This document shows, in pieces, positions 1-6,510 of a DNA stretch of 22,147 bases (position 1 is its first letter; each line of letters opens with the position of its first letter). Source of the DNA: a virus; IMG/VR virus record IMGVR_UViG_3300037808_000540, positions 1-22,147 of that record, one strand, 5' to 3'. A program made the position numbers and the translations under genes. A model generated the notes under the pieces. The model did not search any database. It was not told where the DNA came from and saw only the letters and a program-made list of their open reading frames with translations.

Positions 1-368
1 GAAGAACTCAACTCACTATCATGTACAACCGAACTTGGTAATGTGTAATTGTTAGCATCAGAAGGTGCATGACTTGCTGTGATGTGAGTTTGAATGTCAG
101 CATCAGCAGATTCATATGTAGTATCTAATTTAGCTGCTGTAACCGATCCATCTACAATTTCTGATGTTCCCACGGAATTAGCTGTTAGTTGGGCATTTGA
201 GACTGTTCCGCTCAGATCACCACCCACAGTAGCGCCTGATACGTCTACTACTGAGTTGACTGCATTAGAAATCGTTACTTTTTTAGATGTACCTGAGTCA
301 TTGACTAGTAACTCTTCCGTACCATCAATAGATGCTACTGGTAAACTAGATATTTTTCTACTTCCCAT
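1..368 (-). CDS. Tail-fibre-like / virion structural protein, N-terminal part (cut by window edge)
   Basis: The reverse complement from 368 reads MGSRKISSLPVASIDGTEEL and stays open to the window edge, so about 122 residues are visible and the C-terminus is missing. The opening (KISSLP..SIDGTEELLVNDSGTSKKVTISN) has the form seen at the start of many phage tail-fibre and virion proteins. It is followed by low-complexity A/S/T/V/G/D-rich sequence (GTVSNAQLTANSVGTSEIVD) typical of fibre shafts. A good Shine-Dalgarno (GGAG, about 6 bases before ATG) fixes the start, and a late-promoter octamer lies at 400-393. An ORF on the plus strand of the same region has no ribosome site and is a shadow. The structural role is inferred from composition; the exact component is unknown. 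Confidence 0.72.
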   Translation of the reverse strand, partial: MGSRKISSLPVASIDGTEELLVNDSGTSKKVTISNAVNSVVDVSGATVGGDLSGTVSNAQLTANSVGTSEIVDGSVTAAKLDTTYESADADIQTHITASHAPSDANNYTLPSSVVHDSELSS

Positions 369-392
369 TATATTCTCCGTTAATTATGATAT

Positions 393-400
393 TATTTATC
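393..400 (-). promoter_or_regulatory. Late promoter octamer GATAAATA
   Basis: GATAAATA on the minus strand, about 25 bases before the tail-fibre-like start. It differs from the T4 late consensus TATAAATA only in the first base. The same octamer recurs upstream of late genes across the window. The predicted transcript has a leader of about 19 bases with a Shine-Dalgarno. Confidence 0.65.
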
Positions 401-436
401 ACATCAATTAAATCATATATTCTATTGATAAGGCAC

Positions 437-622
437 TCAGAAATTGAAGTCGCATTGAGTCACATCTGTATTCAAACAAGGGATTTTAGCTTCTGACTTT
501 TCATTAATCTGCTCTTGCCAACAATGATCTTTCTTATCACAATGAAAACAACACACCACTGGTTTATACGCGGCATATCCACATGAATACGGCCGTTTAA
601 CACTATCACAAAAATATCTCAT
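437..622 (-). CDS. Small cysteine-rich protein, unknown function
   Basis: Sixty-one residues with eight cysteines (including CCFHC and a CGY segment) and several His, a composition that suggests a small metal-binding or disulfide-rich fold. I do not recognise a family. The start has a convincing Shine-Dalgarno (TGGAG about 5 bases before ATG). It begins 10 bases after the stop of the 239-aa gene at 633-1352, so the two are probably cotranscribed from the late promoter at 1406-1399. The tight spacing and ribosome site make it a likely real gene; no function is assigned. Confidence 0.6.
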   Translation of the reverse strand: MRYFCDSVKRPYSCGYAAYKPVVCCFHCDKKDHCWQEQINEKSEAKIPCLNTDVTQCDFNF

Positions 623-632
623 TATAACTCCA

Positions 633-1352
633 TTATGTATGAGGGTTCCATCTCCCTGGACCTGATGGTCTTCTCAAAACCGTATATGCATTAGTTTTCT
701 CATTTTGTATCATTAAACCCTCTTTAGCATTAAGTTTAGCCCAATTCTTAATACCTTCTGCTCTTTCATCCCCATCCAAATGTGATTGCCAACGGCCCGT
801 TTTCCTTTTTCCATTTACACATTTGTGATAAACATCAAGAGAGCAAGTATAATACGGCATTCCCATTGCATATCCATCAGGATCTGATATTAAAGGGGAT
901 GGAGATGATGCAACATCTGCAGACATGACAGCTGATTCATTCACAAGGATCTTCAATGCAATCTCCTCATTCAAATCAACTGTATCATCTTTATTAATGT
1001 AATCGAGGAACGCTTCATCTATAACATCAGATTTACCACCTTGATTCACCAACTCTTCTCTTAATAGAAAATATGCAGCAGCAGCTTTAGAAATCATACG
1101 GGATCCTAGGGGTAGTTTATGTAAAAGTCTTTTTAAATTTCTCGTTAATCGGTGGAAAGGGGTATATGCATTCTTTTCTTCATTACCGATTCTATGCTTC
1201 TTAATAACTTTACCATCATCATCAATAATACCTAACTTGAAAGCTTCCCACTCTTCCCAGGGTAAACTTATAAGTTTAATGAATCTATAAGAGTAATATA
1301 GATCTCCTAATCTTCCAAATTTAGATCGTTTTCCTTCAGATTTAATCGGCAT
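633..1352 (-). CDS. Conserved phage protein of unknown function (239 aa)
   Basis: A 239-residue basic protein. The N-terminal half contains RFIKLISLPWEEWEAFKLGI, then an IIDDDGK segment and a TPFHRLTRNLKRLL helix rich in Arg/Lys. I recall similar segments in uncharacterised proteins of T4-like marine phages, but cannot name a function. The C-terminal part (residues about 150-239) holds GYAMGMPYYTC and GRWQSHL segments. The annotated ATG has no clear Shine-Dalgarno. A stronger one (GGAG) sits before a seven-codon ORF at 1365-1342 that overlaps this start, so translation may be coupled. The late promoter at 1406-1399 is about 50 bases upstream. Confidence 0.65.
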   Translation of the reverse strand: MPIKSEGKRSKFGRLGDLYYSYRFIKLISLPWEEWEAFKLGIIDDDGKVIKKHRIGNEEKNAYTPFHRLTRNLKRLLHKLPLGSRMISKAAAAYFLLREELVNQGGKSDVIDEAFLDYINKDDTVDLNEEIALKILVNESAVMSADVASSPSPLISDPDGYAMGMPYYTCSLDVYHKCVNGKRKTGRWQSHLDGDERAEGIKNWAKLNAKEGLMIQNEKTNAYTVLRRPSGPGRWNPHT

Positions 1353-1365
1353 TAGATATCCACAT
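1342..1365 (-). CDS. Possible seven-codon leader ORF overlapping the next start
   Basis: ATG at 1365 is 6 bases after a good GGAG and encodes MWISNAD before TAA at 1344-1342. It overlaps the ATG (1352) of the 239-aa gene in another frame. The longer gene has no ribosome site of its own, so this microORF could deliver ribosomes by coupling. It may equally be a chance reading frame. Confidence 0.3.
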   Translation of the reverse strand: MWISNAD

Positions 1366-1398
1366 ATTAAACTCCATTATTTCCTTAATTAACAATAT

Positions 1399-1406
1399 TA
1401 TTTATC
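1399..1406 (-). promoter_or_regulatory. Late promoter octamer GATAAATA
   Basis: GATAAATA on the minus strand in the gap between the 109-aa and 239-aa genes, about 47 bases before the 239-aa start. It is followed by AT-rich leader containing GGAG. Confidence 0.65.
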
Positions 1407-1412
1407 AACACA

Positions 1413-1742
1413 TCAGATATCAAATATTAGTTTATCATATAAAACAGTATCATAATCTGTTATCTCTTGAACATTGATATTAAGATATTTTAAATATGTA
1501 TTCAATTCAAGATGAGTCGATTCCGGAACGCTATGGAACAAAATAACTGATAACGCTCTTGGATCAAATACATTATTTAATATTATAACAGTATTAAGAA
1601 TAAGTCTACAACGTTTATCTTCTTCCCCAAGATATCTAATAAGATGTCTTATCTTACTAAAATCTTGTAAGAAGATTCTAGTATCAGATGCCACATCATT
1701 ATAAAATCGAGCAGCATATGATTTAATCTCACTTTCAGTCAT
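1413..1742 (-). CDS. Conserved small phage protein, unknown function (109 aa)
   Basis: 109 residues, mostly helical in appearance. It opens MTESEIKSYAARFYNDVASD, followed by FLQDFSKIRHLIRYL and a hydrophobic LILNTVIILNNVFDP stretch. I recall similar small proteins (TE.EI.SY...FY.DV, then RHI.R) in T4-like cyanophage genomes where they are uncharacterised. The start overlaps the stop of the upstream 75-aa gene (ATGA), so it is translationally coupled. It is the last gene of a three-gene run (2163 to 1413) before a late promoter. No catalytic motif is visible. Confidence 0.65.
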   Translation of the reverse strand: MTESEIKSYAARFYNDVASDTRIFLQDFSKIRHLIRYLGEEDKRCRLILNTVIILNNVFDPRALSVILFHSVPESTHLELNTYLKYLNINVQEITDYDTVLYDKLIFDI

Positions 1743-1966
1743 AAAGCCTTCTTGAATTTATTATTAGCCATTGCAGCAGAGAATATTCCAATATTATTCT
1801 TTAACGATCCTCCTGCCCCCATAATTAACCCTTCAATAACACTTCTTCTAATTGAACTGGAAGCTTGAACATCATTATCATACTGGGAATGTATCTGATT
1901 TATCATTTCTTCAATAGAACGATACATATCCTCAACGGTTTTGATTATAATCGTTGGTTTAGACAT
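1739..1966 (-). CDS. Small phage protein, unknown function (75 aa)
   Basis: 75 residues. The first half looks like an amphipathic helix (VEDMYRSIEEMINQIHSQYD) and the second half is glycine/alanine-containing and weakly hydrophobic (GLIMGAGGSLKNNIGIFSAAM). Its start shares one base with the stop of the 65-aa gene upstream (TAATG), and its stop overlaps the start of the 109-aa gene downstream. This chain of overlaps is the main evidence that it is real. I do not recognise it. Confidence 0.6.
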   Translation of the reverse strand: MSKPTIIIKTVEDMYRSIEEMINQIHSQYDNDVQASSSIRRSVIEGLIMGAGGSLKNNIGIFSAAMANNKFKKAL

Positions 1967-2163
1967 TACACTTCCCAGAACTTCTCACCTGCATTAGTAC
2001 CAGTAGCAGAACCAGTTTGAGCTGGGCCACGATAAAATACACCTGTGGACGCATCTCTAAGAAGAGAATCTCCTTTAGAGGCTGATCTATCAGGTGACTC
2101 AACCAACACTTCTACATTTGATTTTTCTCGTTTATTTTCATTTTTCTTAGTTTTCTTAAACAT
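1966..2163 (-). CDS. Small basic phage protein, unknown function (65 aa)
   Basis: 65 residues with a lysine-rich N-terminus (MFKKTKKNENKREKS), then a likely disordered Ser/Gly/Thr-rich part ending GEKFWEV. A good ribosome site (AAGGAT) precedes the ATG. The late-promoter octamer at 2199-2192 gives a leader of about 23 bases. It heads a coupled run of three small genes. The composition would suit a nucleic-acid or scaffold contact, but nothing identifies it. Confidence 0.6.
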   Translation of the reverse strand: MFKKTKKNENKREKSNVEVLVESPDRSASKGDSLLRDASTGVFYRGPAQTGSATGTNAGEKFWEV

Positions 2164-2190
2164 ATTTTTATATCCTTTTAATTAATAATC

Positions 2191-2751
2191 TTATTTATCA
2201 GTCATCAACGTTTGCATTAATTTATACTCAGAGTGTAACTTACTCGGCATTAACTTCTTATATGCATTATAGTCATCATCAATAATAGCTTGTCTAACAT
2301 CAGTAGCACTCGCAATACGCTTCGTCAATTTAAAGTCTATGTTATACTCAAATTCAGGTTCTAATGTCATACGCTTGAATTGCTTCTCGTATGAAGCTAA
2401 CCTATCTTCACCAGCGAATACTGCAGTCAATTCTTTACCTTCATATCTCAACTCTGCGGCAATCTTAGGTAAAAATCCAGAACTGATCTCTCTTACTTCC
2501 GCATGTGGCGCTACCATCTTGATCCACTTAGTCTGTGTTTTAGCGTCAAATGGATTCTTTTTCTTATCATTAGATGAATCTTTACCCTTCACTAATAATA
2601 TAATAGGATTATCACCCATCTCCTTTATTATCGCAAGATGACCTATATGTAACGGTGCCATACGACCTAAAAATAATGATACTTTAGGAGCGTTATCATC
2701 TCGAGGTAATATCTCCTTACCTTCATTCACAAAATCTTTAAACAATTTCAT
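2191..2751 (-). CDS. NMNAT-like nucleotidyltransferase with capsid-targeting-like N-terminus
   Basis: 186 residues. After the N-terminal peptide MKLFKDFVNEG, residues 24-40 carry the cytidylyltransferase-superfamily signature KVSLFLGRMAPLHIGH, with the HxGH nucleotide-binding motif at 35-38. Near residue 145 there is IASATDVR, the usual second motif (ISxTxxR). Such folds transfer AMP or CMP to NMN, pantetheine or other phosphates. GR(M/F)xPxHIGH is most like nicotinamide-mononucleotide adenylyltransferases, so a role in NAD synthesis is the best guess. The first ten residues match the T4 capsid-targeting pattern ending [V]-N-E, suggesting packaging in the head. The start overlaps the stop of the ligase-like gene upstream (ATGA). 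The substrate is not proven. Confidence 0.75.
   Translation of the reverse strand: MKLFKDFVNEGKEILPRDDNAPKVSLFLGRMAPLHIGHLAIIKEMGDNPIILLVKGKDSSNDKKKNPFDAKTQTKWIKMVAPHAEVREISSGFLPKIAAELRYEGKELTAVFAGEDRLASYEKQFKRMTLEPEFEYNIDFKLTKRIASATDVRQAIIDDDYNAYKKLMPSKLHSEYKLMQTLMTDK
2192..2199 (-). promoter_or_regulatory. Late promoter octamer overlapping a stop codon
   Basis: GATAAATA on the minus strand. The octamer is written by the last codons of the preceding gene: GAT AAA TAA encodes Asp-Lys-stop. It lies 28 bases before the start at 2163. Confidence 0.65.
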
Positions 2752-3896
2752 TCTACTATTCCTCTAACTCTTAAATCAGCAACTATGTTATTAATCAACT
2801 CTTTCCGTTCTCGTGTTAATCCTGATGCTTTATGCACTCTCTTCTTTTCTCTAGGCAATGCAAACAATACAACTCGGAATACATCTTCAGCCCACCAACT
2901 CTTAATCTTTATCATCTGACTAAATCCAACAGGCAACATCTTATGTGTTACAGAAGAGAATCTATTCTCTAGTGCACTATCTTTATACATATCAATATCT
3001 TTAAACTGCTTAGACACTTTATGCATCAATGAACCAGTTAATGCAGCAGCTAATCTAATATACTTATCATCCAAACTCTTCTCTTTATTAATCTTCTTTA
3101 ATGTAGTCTTATTAGTCATAATAGCATCATATGAAGACTTTATATTCTTGAAGATAACATCTTTCAAAGTGTCATTATAAGTATTATCATTCATCTTCAC
3201 TTTTTTCATCTTAACTGTATCAGTAAAGCCTGGATCTACAATCTTACTCATTGATCCATCATCAAAGTATATCACAATACCTTCAATTAGATCATCAATT
3301 AATCCACTAACACTCTTAGGTGGTAAGAATAAGCCTAAGATGAATTTGGTAAAATCAACTTGTTTATAATCTTCTGGATTATTCAAGAAGTCTTTGATCA
3401 TACCTTTCTGTTTATTATTCAACTTACCTTCAAACATAATAGGAGGGGGAGCTATATCAAATAACTTAGCCATCTCTATATTAATAGGATTATTAGGCAA
3501 CAACCTTTTACCATTGAGTTCACTGTAAGATATGATCAATCCATTCTTAGGTGTTACAGGATGTTTAATGATAGGCTCAAATTTACCAGTAAACATTTCA
3601 GCATATATTCTAATACCATCTGGCATCTGTTGCCAATCGGATTGTTCTATACGCTCAATGAATGGCTCAAAAAGATCCATACCAGCTCGTTTAACTTTAT
3701 CAATCTCGATTTTACCTTCTCTTCCATAAAAGACAAGTTCACCATTCTCTTTACCAAAAACGAATGCACTTACATCAATCTTAAAGTTCACTATAATGTA
3801 TTGTGAGAGTAACTTATCAACAAAAGACTCACCCTTCTTCGTGAGTATTTCAGAGAAGTGCACTAATTCATTAAGGTAACTTTTAAATGTTTTCAT
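2748..3896 (-). CDS. Putative polynucleotide ligase-like nucleotidyltransferase with capsid-targeting-like N-terminus
   Basis: The start is placed at the ATG giving MKTFKSYLNE, 48 bases inside the longest frame, because five neighbours begin the same way and GATAAATA lies exactly 5 bases upstream. This leaves 382 residues. Motifs in the order of covalent nucleotidyltransferases are visible: K39-I-D41 (motif I, Kx[D/E/H]), FYGREGK near 56-62, IRIYAEMF at 95-102 (motif III), IEGIVIYF at 204-211 (motif IV) and SKIVDP at 217-222 (motif V). This suggests an ATP-dependent RNA or DNA ligase fold; motif I lacks the usual Gly (KIDV). The C-terminal 160 residues are lysine-rich and unfamiliar. It is coupled to the NMNAT-like gene downstream. 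Confidence 0.6.
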   Translation of the reverse strand: MKTFKSYLNELVHFSEILTKKGESFVDKLLSQYIIVNFKIDVSAFVFGKENGELVFYGREGKIEIDKVKRAGMDLFEPFIERIEQSDWQQMPDGIRIYAEMFTGKFEPIIKHPVTPKNGLIISYSELNGKRLLPNNPINIEMAKLFDIAPPPIMFEGKLNNKQKGMIKDFLNNPEDYKQVDFTKFILGLFLPPKSVSGLIDDLIEGIVIYFDDGSMSKIVDPGFTDTVKMKKVKMNDNTYNDTLKDVIFKNIKSSYDAIMTNKTTLKKINKEKSLDDKYIRLAAALTGSLMHKVSKQFKDIDMYKDSALENRFSSVTHKMLPVGFSQMIKIKSWWAEDVFRVVLFALPREKKRVHKASGLTRERKELINNIVADLRVRGIVE

Positions 3897-3901
3897 ATTA
3901 A

Positions 3902-3909
3902 TATTTATC
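3902..3909 (-). promoter_or_regulatory. Late promoter octamer, predicted leaderless start
   Basis: GATAAATA on the minus strand followed by exactly five bases (TTAAT) and the ATG at 3896. In T4 late promoters +1 lies six bases after the octamer, here the A of ATG. There is no Shine-Dalgarno. It forms one arm of an inverted repeat with the plus-strand octamer at 3914-3921. Confidence 0.6.
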
Positions 3910-3913
3910 ATCT

Positions 3914-3921
3914 GATAAATA
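3914..3921 (+). promoter_or_regulatory. Late promoter octamer of the first GIY-YIG gene
   Basis: GATAAATA on the plus strand, divergent from the octamer at 3909-3902. The expected start of transcription is near 3927, three bases before the leader hairpin. Confidence 0.6.
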
Positions 3922-3929
3922 TACGAAAA

Positions 3930-3985
3930 GGAATGATGAACCAATCACCATTCCCTTTCTAACATAACAATACGGGAGTATTATC
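3930..3985 (+). promoter_or_regulatory. Leader of first GIY-YIG gene: hairpin plus ribosome-site hairpin
   Basis: GGAATGATG (3930-3938), a 7-base loop and CACCATTCC (3946-3954) form a 9-bp stem with one A.C mismatch on the plus strand. On the minus-strand RNA this mismatch becomes a G.U pair and the stem is followed by TTTT, as in an intrinsic terminator of minus-strand transcription. A shared sequence CCCTTTCTAACA follows, then AATAC-ggga-GTATT, a small stem with the ribosome site in its loop, and ATG at 3986. Confidence 0.55.
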
Positions 3986-5296
3986 ATGCATACATCTATT
4001 TATAACGGCCTCAACTTTTACGTTTATCTTATTACTGATCTCAATCCTATAGGAACAGAGATGTATTATATTGGGTCATCACATCGTAAAGAGCTACAAG
4101 AGAATAACATAAATCCAGAACTAGATACTTATTTTGGGTCTTCTTCTGTTAAACATTTTAGAGCTCTTCAAAAATCCAAATCACCTCAATTAGAACGCAT
4201 TATTATTAAAACATTTTCTTCTAAGAAAAGATGTTTAGATTATGAGGAGAAGATACAAAGAGATCATGATGCCGCTTCCAATCCTTTATTCTACAACAAA
4301 TGTTATGCTAATCGTGGATTCTCAACAACTGCTGAATCGCAACTGAAAACAGTAAAAACAAAACTCACTAATGTGGATGAGAATGGATTAAATGTATTTG
4401 AAAGAGCTATCCTTAAATCTAACACAACGAGATTAAAAGATATAGATAGTAACGGATTGAACTCTTATCAAAGAGTTGGAGTTAAAGCAAAAGAAACTAG
4501 ATTAAATGATATCGATGATGATGGATTAAACTCTTATCAAAGAAGTGCATTTAAAGTAAAAGAAACTAAATTAAATGACATCGATGATGACGGATTGAAT
4601 ACAAATCAAAGAAGTGCATTTAAAGTAAAAGAAACTAGATTAAATGATATCAACGATGGATTGAACTCTTATCAAAGAGCTGGTGCTAAAACTTGTGCAT
4701 CTCGATTAAATAATATAGATGATGATGGATTAAATTCATACCAAAGAAGTGTATTTAAAATAAGTGAAACTAAATTAAATAATATAGATGATAATGGATT
4801 GAATTCTTATGAACGAGGTGTTATTAAAACTAAATACACTAAATTAAATGATATAGACGATAGTGGATTGAATTCTCATGAACGAGGTGCTATTAAAACT
4901 AAATACACTAAATTAAATGATATAGACGATAGTGGATTGAATTCTCATGAACGAGGTGCTATTAAACACATCAAAACTGTAAATAATGTAAAATGGAAAA
5001 ATACTACCGGAAAAGACGCTGCACAGAAGAGAAGTAAAACGTTATGTGGTCACAAGTGTTACGGATTTAAAGGAGTGGAGGTTGTTCACACTCCTAAAGC
5101 ACTCGCTGCTGCTATTAAAAAACATTACGGATGTAGTTTGAGCTCATCTCGTATTCATGAATTAGCTAAAAGTAATTTCAAAACAATCATCACGAGAAGA
5201 GGGAATAGTCCATTTCTCCAGTCCCTAGAAGATGATCCTACTGGTAAATCATATCACGATTTAGGGTTTTATTATTACGAAGATGTTAAATTATGA
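3986..5296 (+). CDS. GIY-YIG homing-endonuclease-like protein with nine 23-residue repeats
   Basis: 436 residues. Residues 10-105 form a GIY-YIG nuclease domain: FYVYLITD (GIY-like strand), YYIGSS at 27-32 (YIG), R34 as the likely catalytic arginine, DTYFGSS at 47-53, and DYEEKIQRD at 85-93 with the likely metal-binding Glu before NPLFYN, as in the Seg/free-standing phage enzymes. Residues 125-330 are nine tandem units of 23 residues (one is 22) of the form LNDIDxDGLNSYQRxxxK, and one unit of another type (VKWKNTTGKDAAQK) follows. The C-terminal 85 residues (YGFKGV ... LGFYYYED) are shared with its two paralogues. It is the only plus-strand gene locally and overlaps the tail of the gene at 5291 by 6 bases. 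Probably a free-standing homing endonuclease; the target is unknown. Confidence 0.8.
   Translation: MHTSIYNGLNFYVYLITDLNPIGTEMYYIGSSHRKELQENNINPELDTYFGSSSVKHFRALQKSKSPQLERIIIKTFSSKKRCLDYEEKIQRDHDAASNPLFYNKCYANRGFSTTAESQLKTVKTKLTNVDENGLNVFERAILKSNTTRLKDIDSNGLNSYQRVGVKAKETRLNDIDDDGLNSYQRSAFKVKETKLNDIDDDGLNTNQRSAFKVKETRLNDINDGLNSYQRAGAKTCASRLNNIDDDGLNSYQRSVFKISETKLNNIDDNGLNSYERGVIKTKYTKLNDIDDSGLNSHERGAIKTKYTKLNDIDDSGLNSHERGAIKHIKTVNNVKWKNTTGKDAAQKRSKTLCGHKCYGFKGVEVVHTPKALAAAIKKHYGCSLSSSRIHELAKSNFKTIITRRGNSPFLQSLEDDPTGKSYHDLGFYYYEDVKL
4358..4975 (+). repeat. Nine tandem 69-bp units coding 23-residue modules
   Basis: In-frame tandem array encoding units that each begin T/S-[KR]-L-x-[DN]-[IV]. The last two units (residues 285-307 and 308-330) are almost identical in DNA over about 60 bases, which points to recent duplication. 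One unit has lost one residue. Confidence 0.85.
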
Positions 5297-6490
5297 CTTA
5301 TGCATAACCTTCATGTACATATTAACCTTAGCCTCTAATTGCGGATGTGCTTTAATTTTCAAGAGTTCAATTAGTTTATTATACATAGCCATCTTAATCT
5401 CTAAATCCTCTCTTGGATTTTTAGGCTCAATAGTTTGTGTCCTTCCATCTTCTCCAAACAATATTAACATGAACCTATAATTCACATCTTCCTTACTCTT
5501 TTTATCAAGATACTTATTAGCTATCGCTAATGTCTTAACAAAACTATCTAACTCCTTCTTAGGTATCTTCTTAGAATCAATCTTGCCCCCAAATGCTATC
5601 TTAATGAGGTTTCCTAGATTTCTATCATAAGTCCTCTCTTTAGGCTTCAGCTTACGGAACACCCTCTTCCCATTTACTAAGATAGGTTTATTCTTTGAAT
5701 CAACCATTAACTCATATGCAGGATTCGTACCAACACCTGCTTCTCCTCCATACACTATAAGACTCAAGTAAGCAGGCTGTTTCTTTTTGATTGTTATCTT
5801 ATCAGGTGTACTAGATGGTGTCGCTTCTAAGAAGTTATCTGTTACTTGTGAAGTGATCCCAATCAACGCTCTCCATAAGAATTTTGATGCTGCTCCTTTA
5901 ATTCCTGCCTTAGCGTCTTCAAAGCTACTCGAGTGTATATGAGCACTCCAATCGGTTTGTTTACCTTGTACGAATTCTGATAATTCCATATCTACTTGAG
6001 CAGATACTTCTATATCACCATAACGAGCTTTCACTATACATATTATAGTATTGCCTAATTTATCTTGAGTTTTAGCGTTATTCCCTATATACTCTAATCC
6101 CGGAACCAACTCCTTTCCTCTAAGTTTAAGAAGTAAGTTATATAGATCAGGACCATATTCTCGAGGGAATGCAACATCAATATCACCAGCAGTTTTTTTA
6201 TATTTAAGCACTTCTTCATCAGAGTAATCAGCACTCATAATGAAACTAGTGGAGCCGTTAAAGATACCAGCATTAGTGATTTCCCCAGTATCCGGCCATA
6301 GAGGATAATTATACTCTTTCTCGAATATAGTATTAAGCTTTAAGAAAAATTTTTGGAAAGATTCAACAAATGTTTTACGGCCAATATCCTCTAATGGGAT
6401 ACGAGCTGCATCATGCTCAACTCCATGTATATCAGGGATTGTTATATTACCCCCTTCATTCAGATCTATATATTCTTTAAACGTATACAT
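5291..6490 (-). CDS. Pol-beta-fold nucleotidyltransferase with capsid-targeting-like N-terminus
   Basis: 399 residues. The N-terminus MYTFKEYIDLNEG resembles the neighbouring capsid-targeting-like peptides, ending L-N-E. Residues 77-106 show the pol-beta superfamily signature: FNGSTSF with G79-S80, then D103-I-D105 in AGDIDVAFP, and a third candidate carboxylate D167 in SAQVDMEL. Members transfer nucleotides to RNA, proteins, drugs or antitoxins; the acceptor here is unknown. The spacing GS-x22-DxD is longer than in many members because of a charged insertion (DYSDEEVLKYKK). The start has AAGG 8 bases upstream. The stop region overlaps the 3' end of the first GIY-YIG gene tail-to-tail by 6 bases. 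Confidence 0.65.
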   Translation of the reverse strand: MYTFKEYIDLNEGGNITIPDIHGVEHDAARIPLEDIGRKTFVESFQKFFLKLNTIFEKEYNYPLWPDTGEITNAGIFNGSTSFIMSADYSDEEVLKYKKTAGDIDVAFPREYGPDLYNLLLKLRGKELVPGLEYIGNNAKTQDKLGNTIICIVKARYGDIEVSAQVDMELSEFVQGKQTDWSAHIHSSSFEDAKAGIKGAASKFLWRALIGITSQVTDNFLEATPSSTPDKITIKKKQPAYLSLIVYGGEAGVGTNPAYELMVDSKNKPILVNGKRVFRKLKPKERTYDRNLGNLIKIAFGGKIDSKKIPKKELDSFVKTLAIANKYLDKKSKEDVNYRFMLILFGEDGRTQTIEPKNPREDLEIKMAMYNKLIELLKIKAHPQLEAKVNMYMKVMHKS

Positions 6491-6510
6491 TAGTGTACCT
6501 TTTTATTTGA

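Noticed and set aside
94-411. Plus-strand ORF of 105 codons at the left edge
   Set aside because: It lies opposite the tail-fibre-like gene, which has a ribosome site, a late promoter and a fibre-like sequence; the plus-strand frame has none of these.
4358-4975. CRISPR-like array
   Set aside because: The repeats are contiguous, in frame, multiples of three and lack spacers; they are protein-coding modules.
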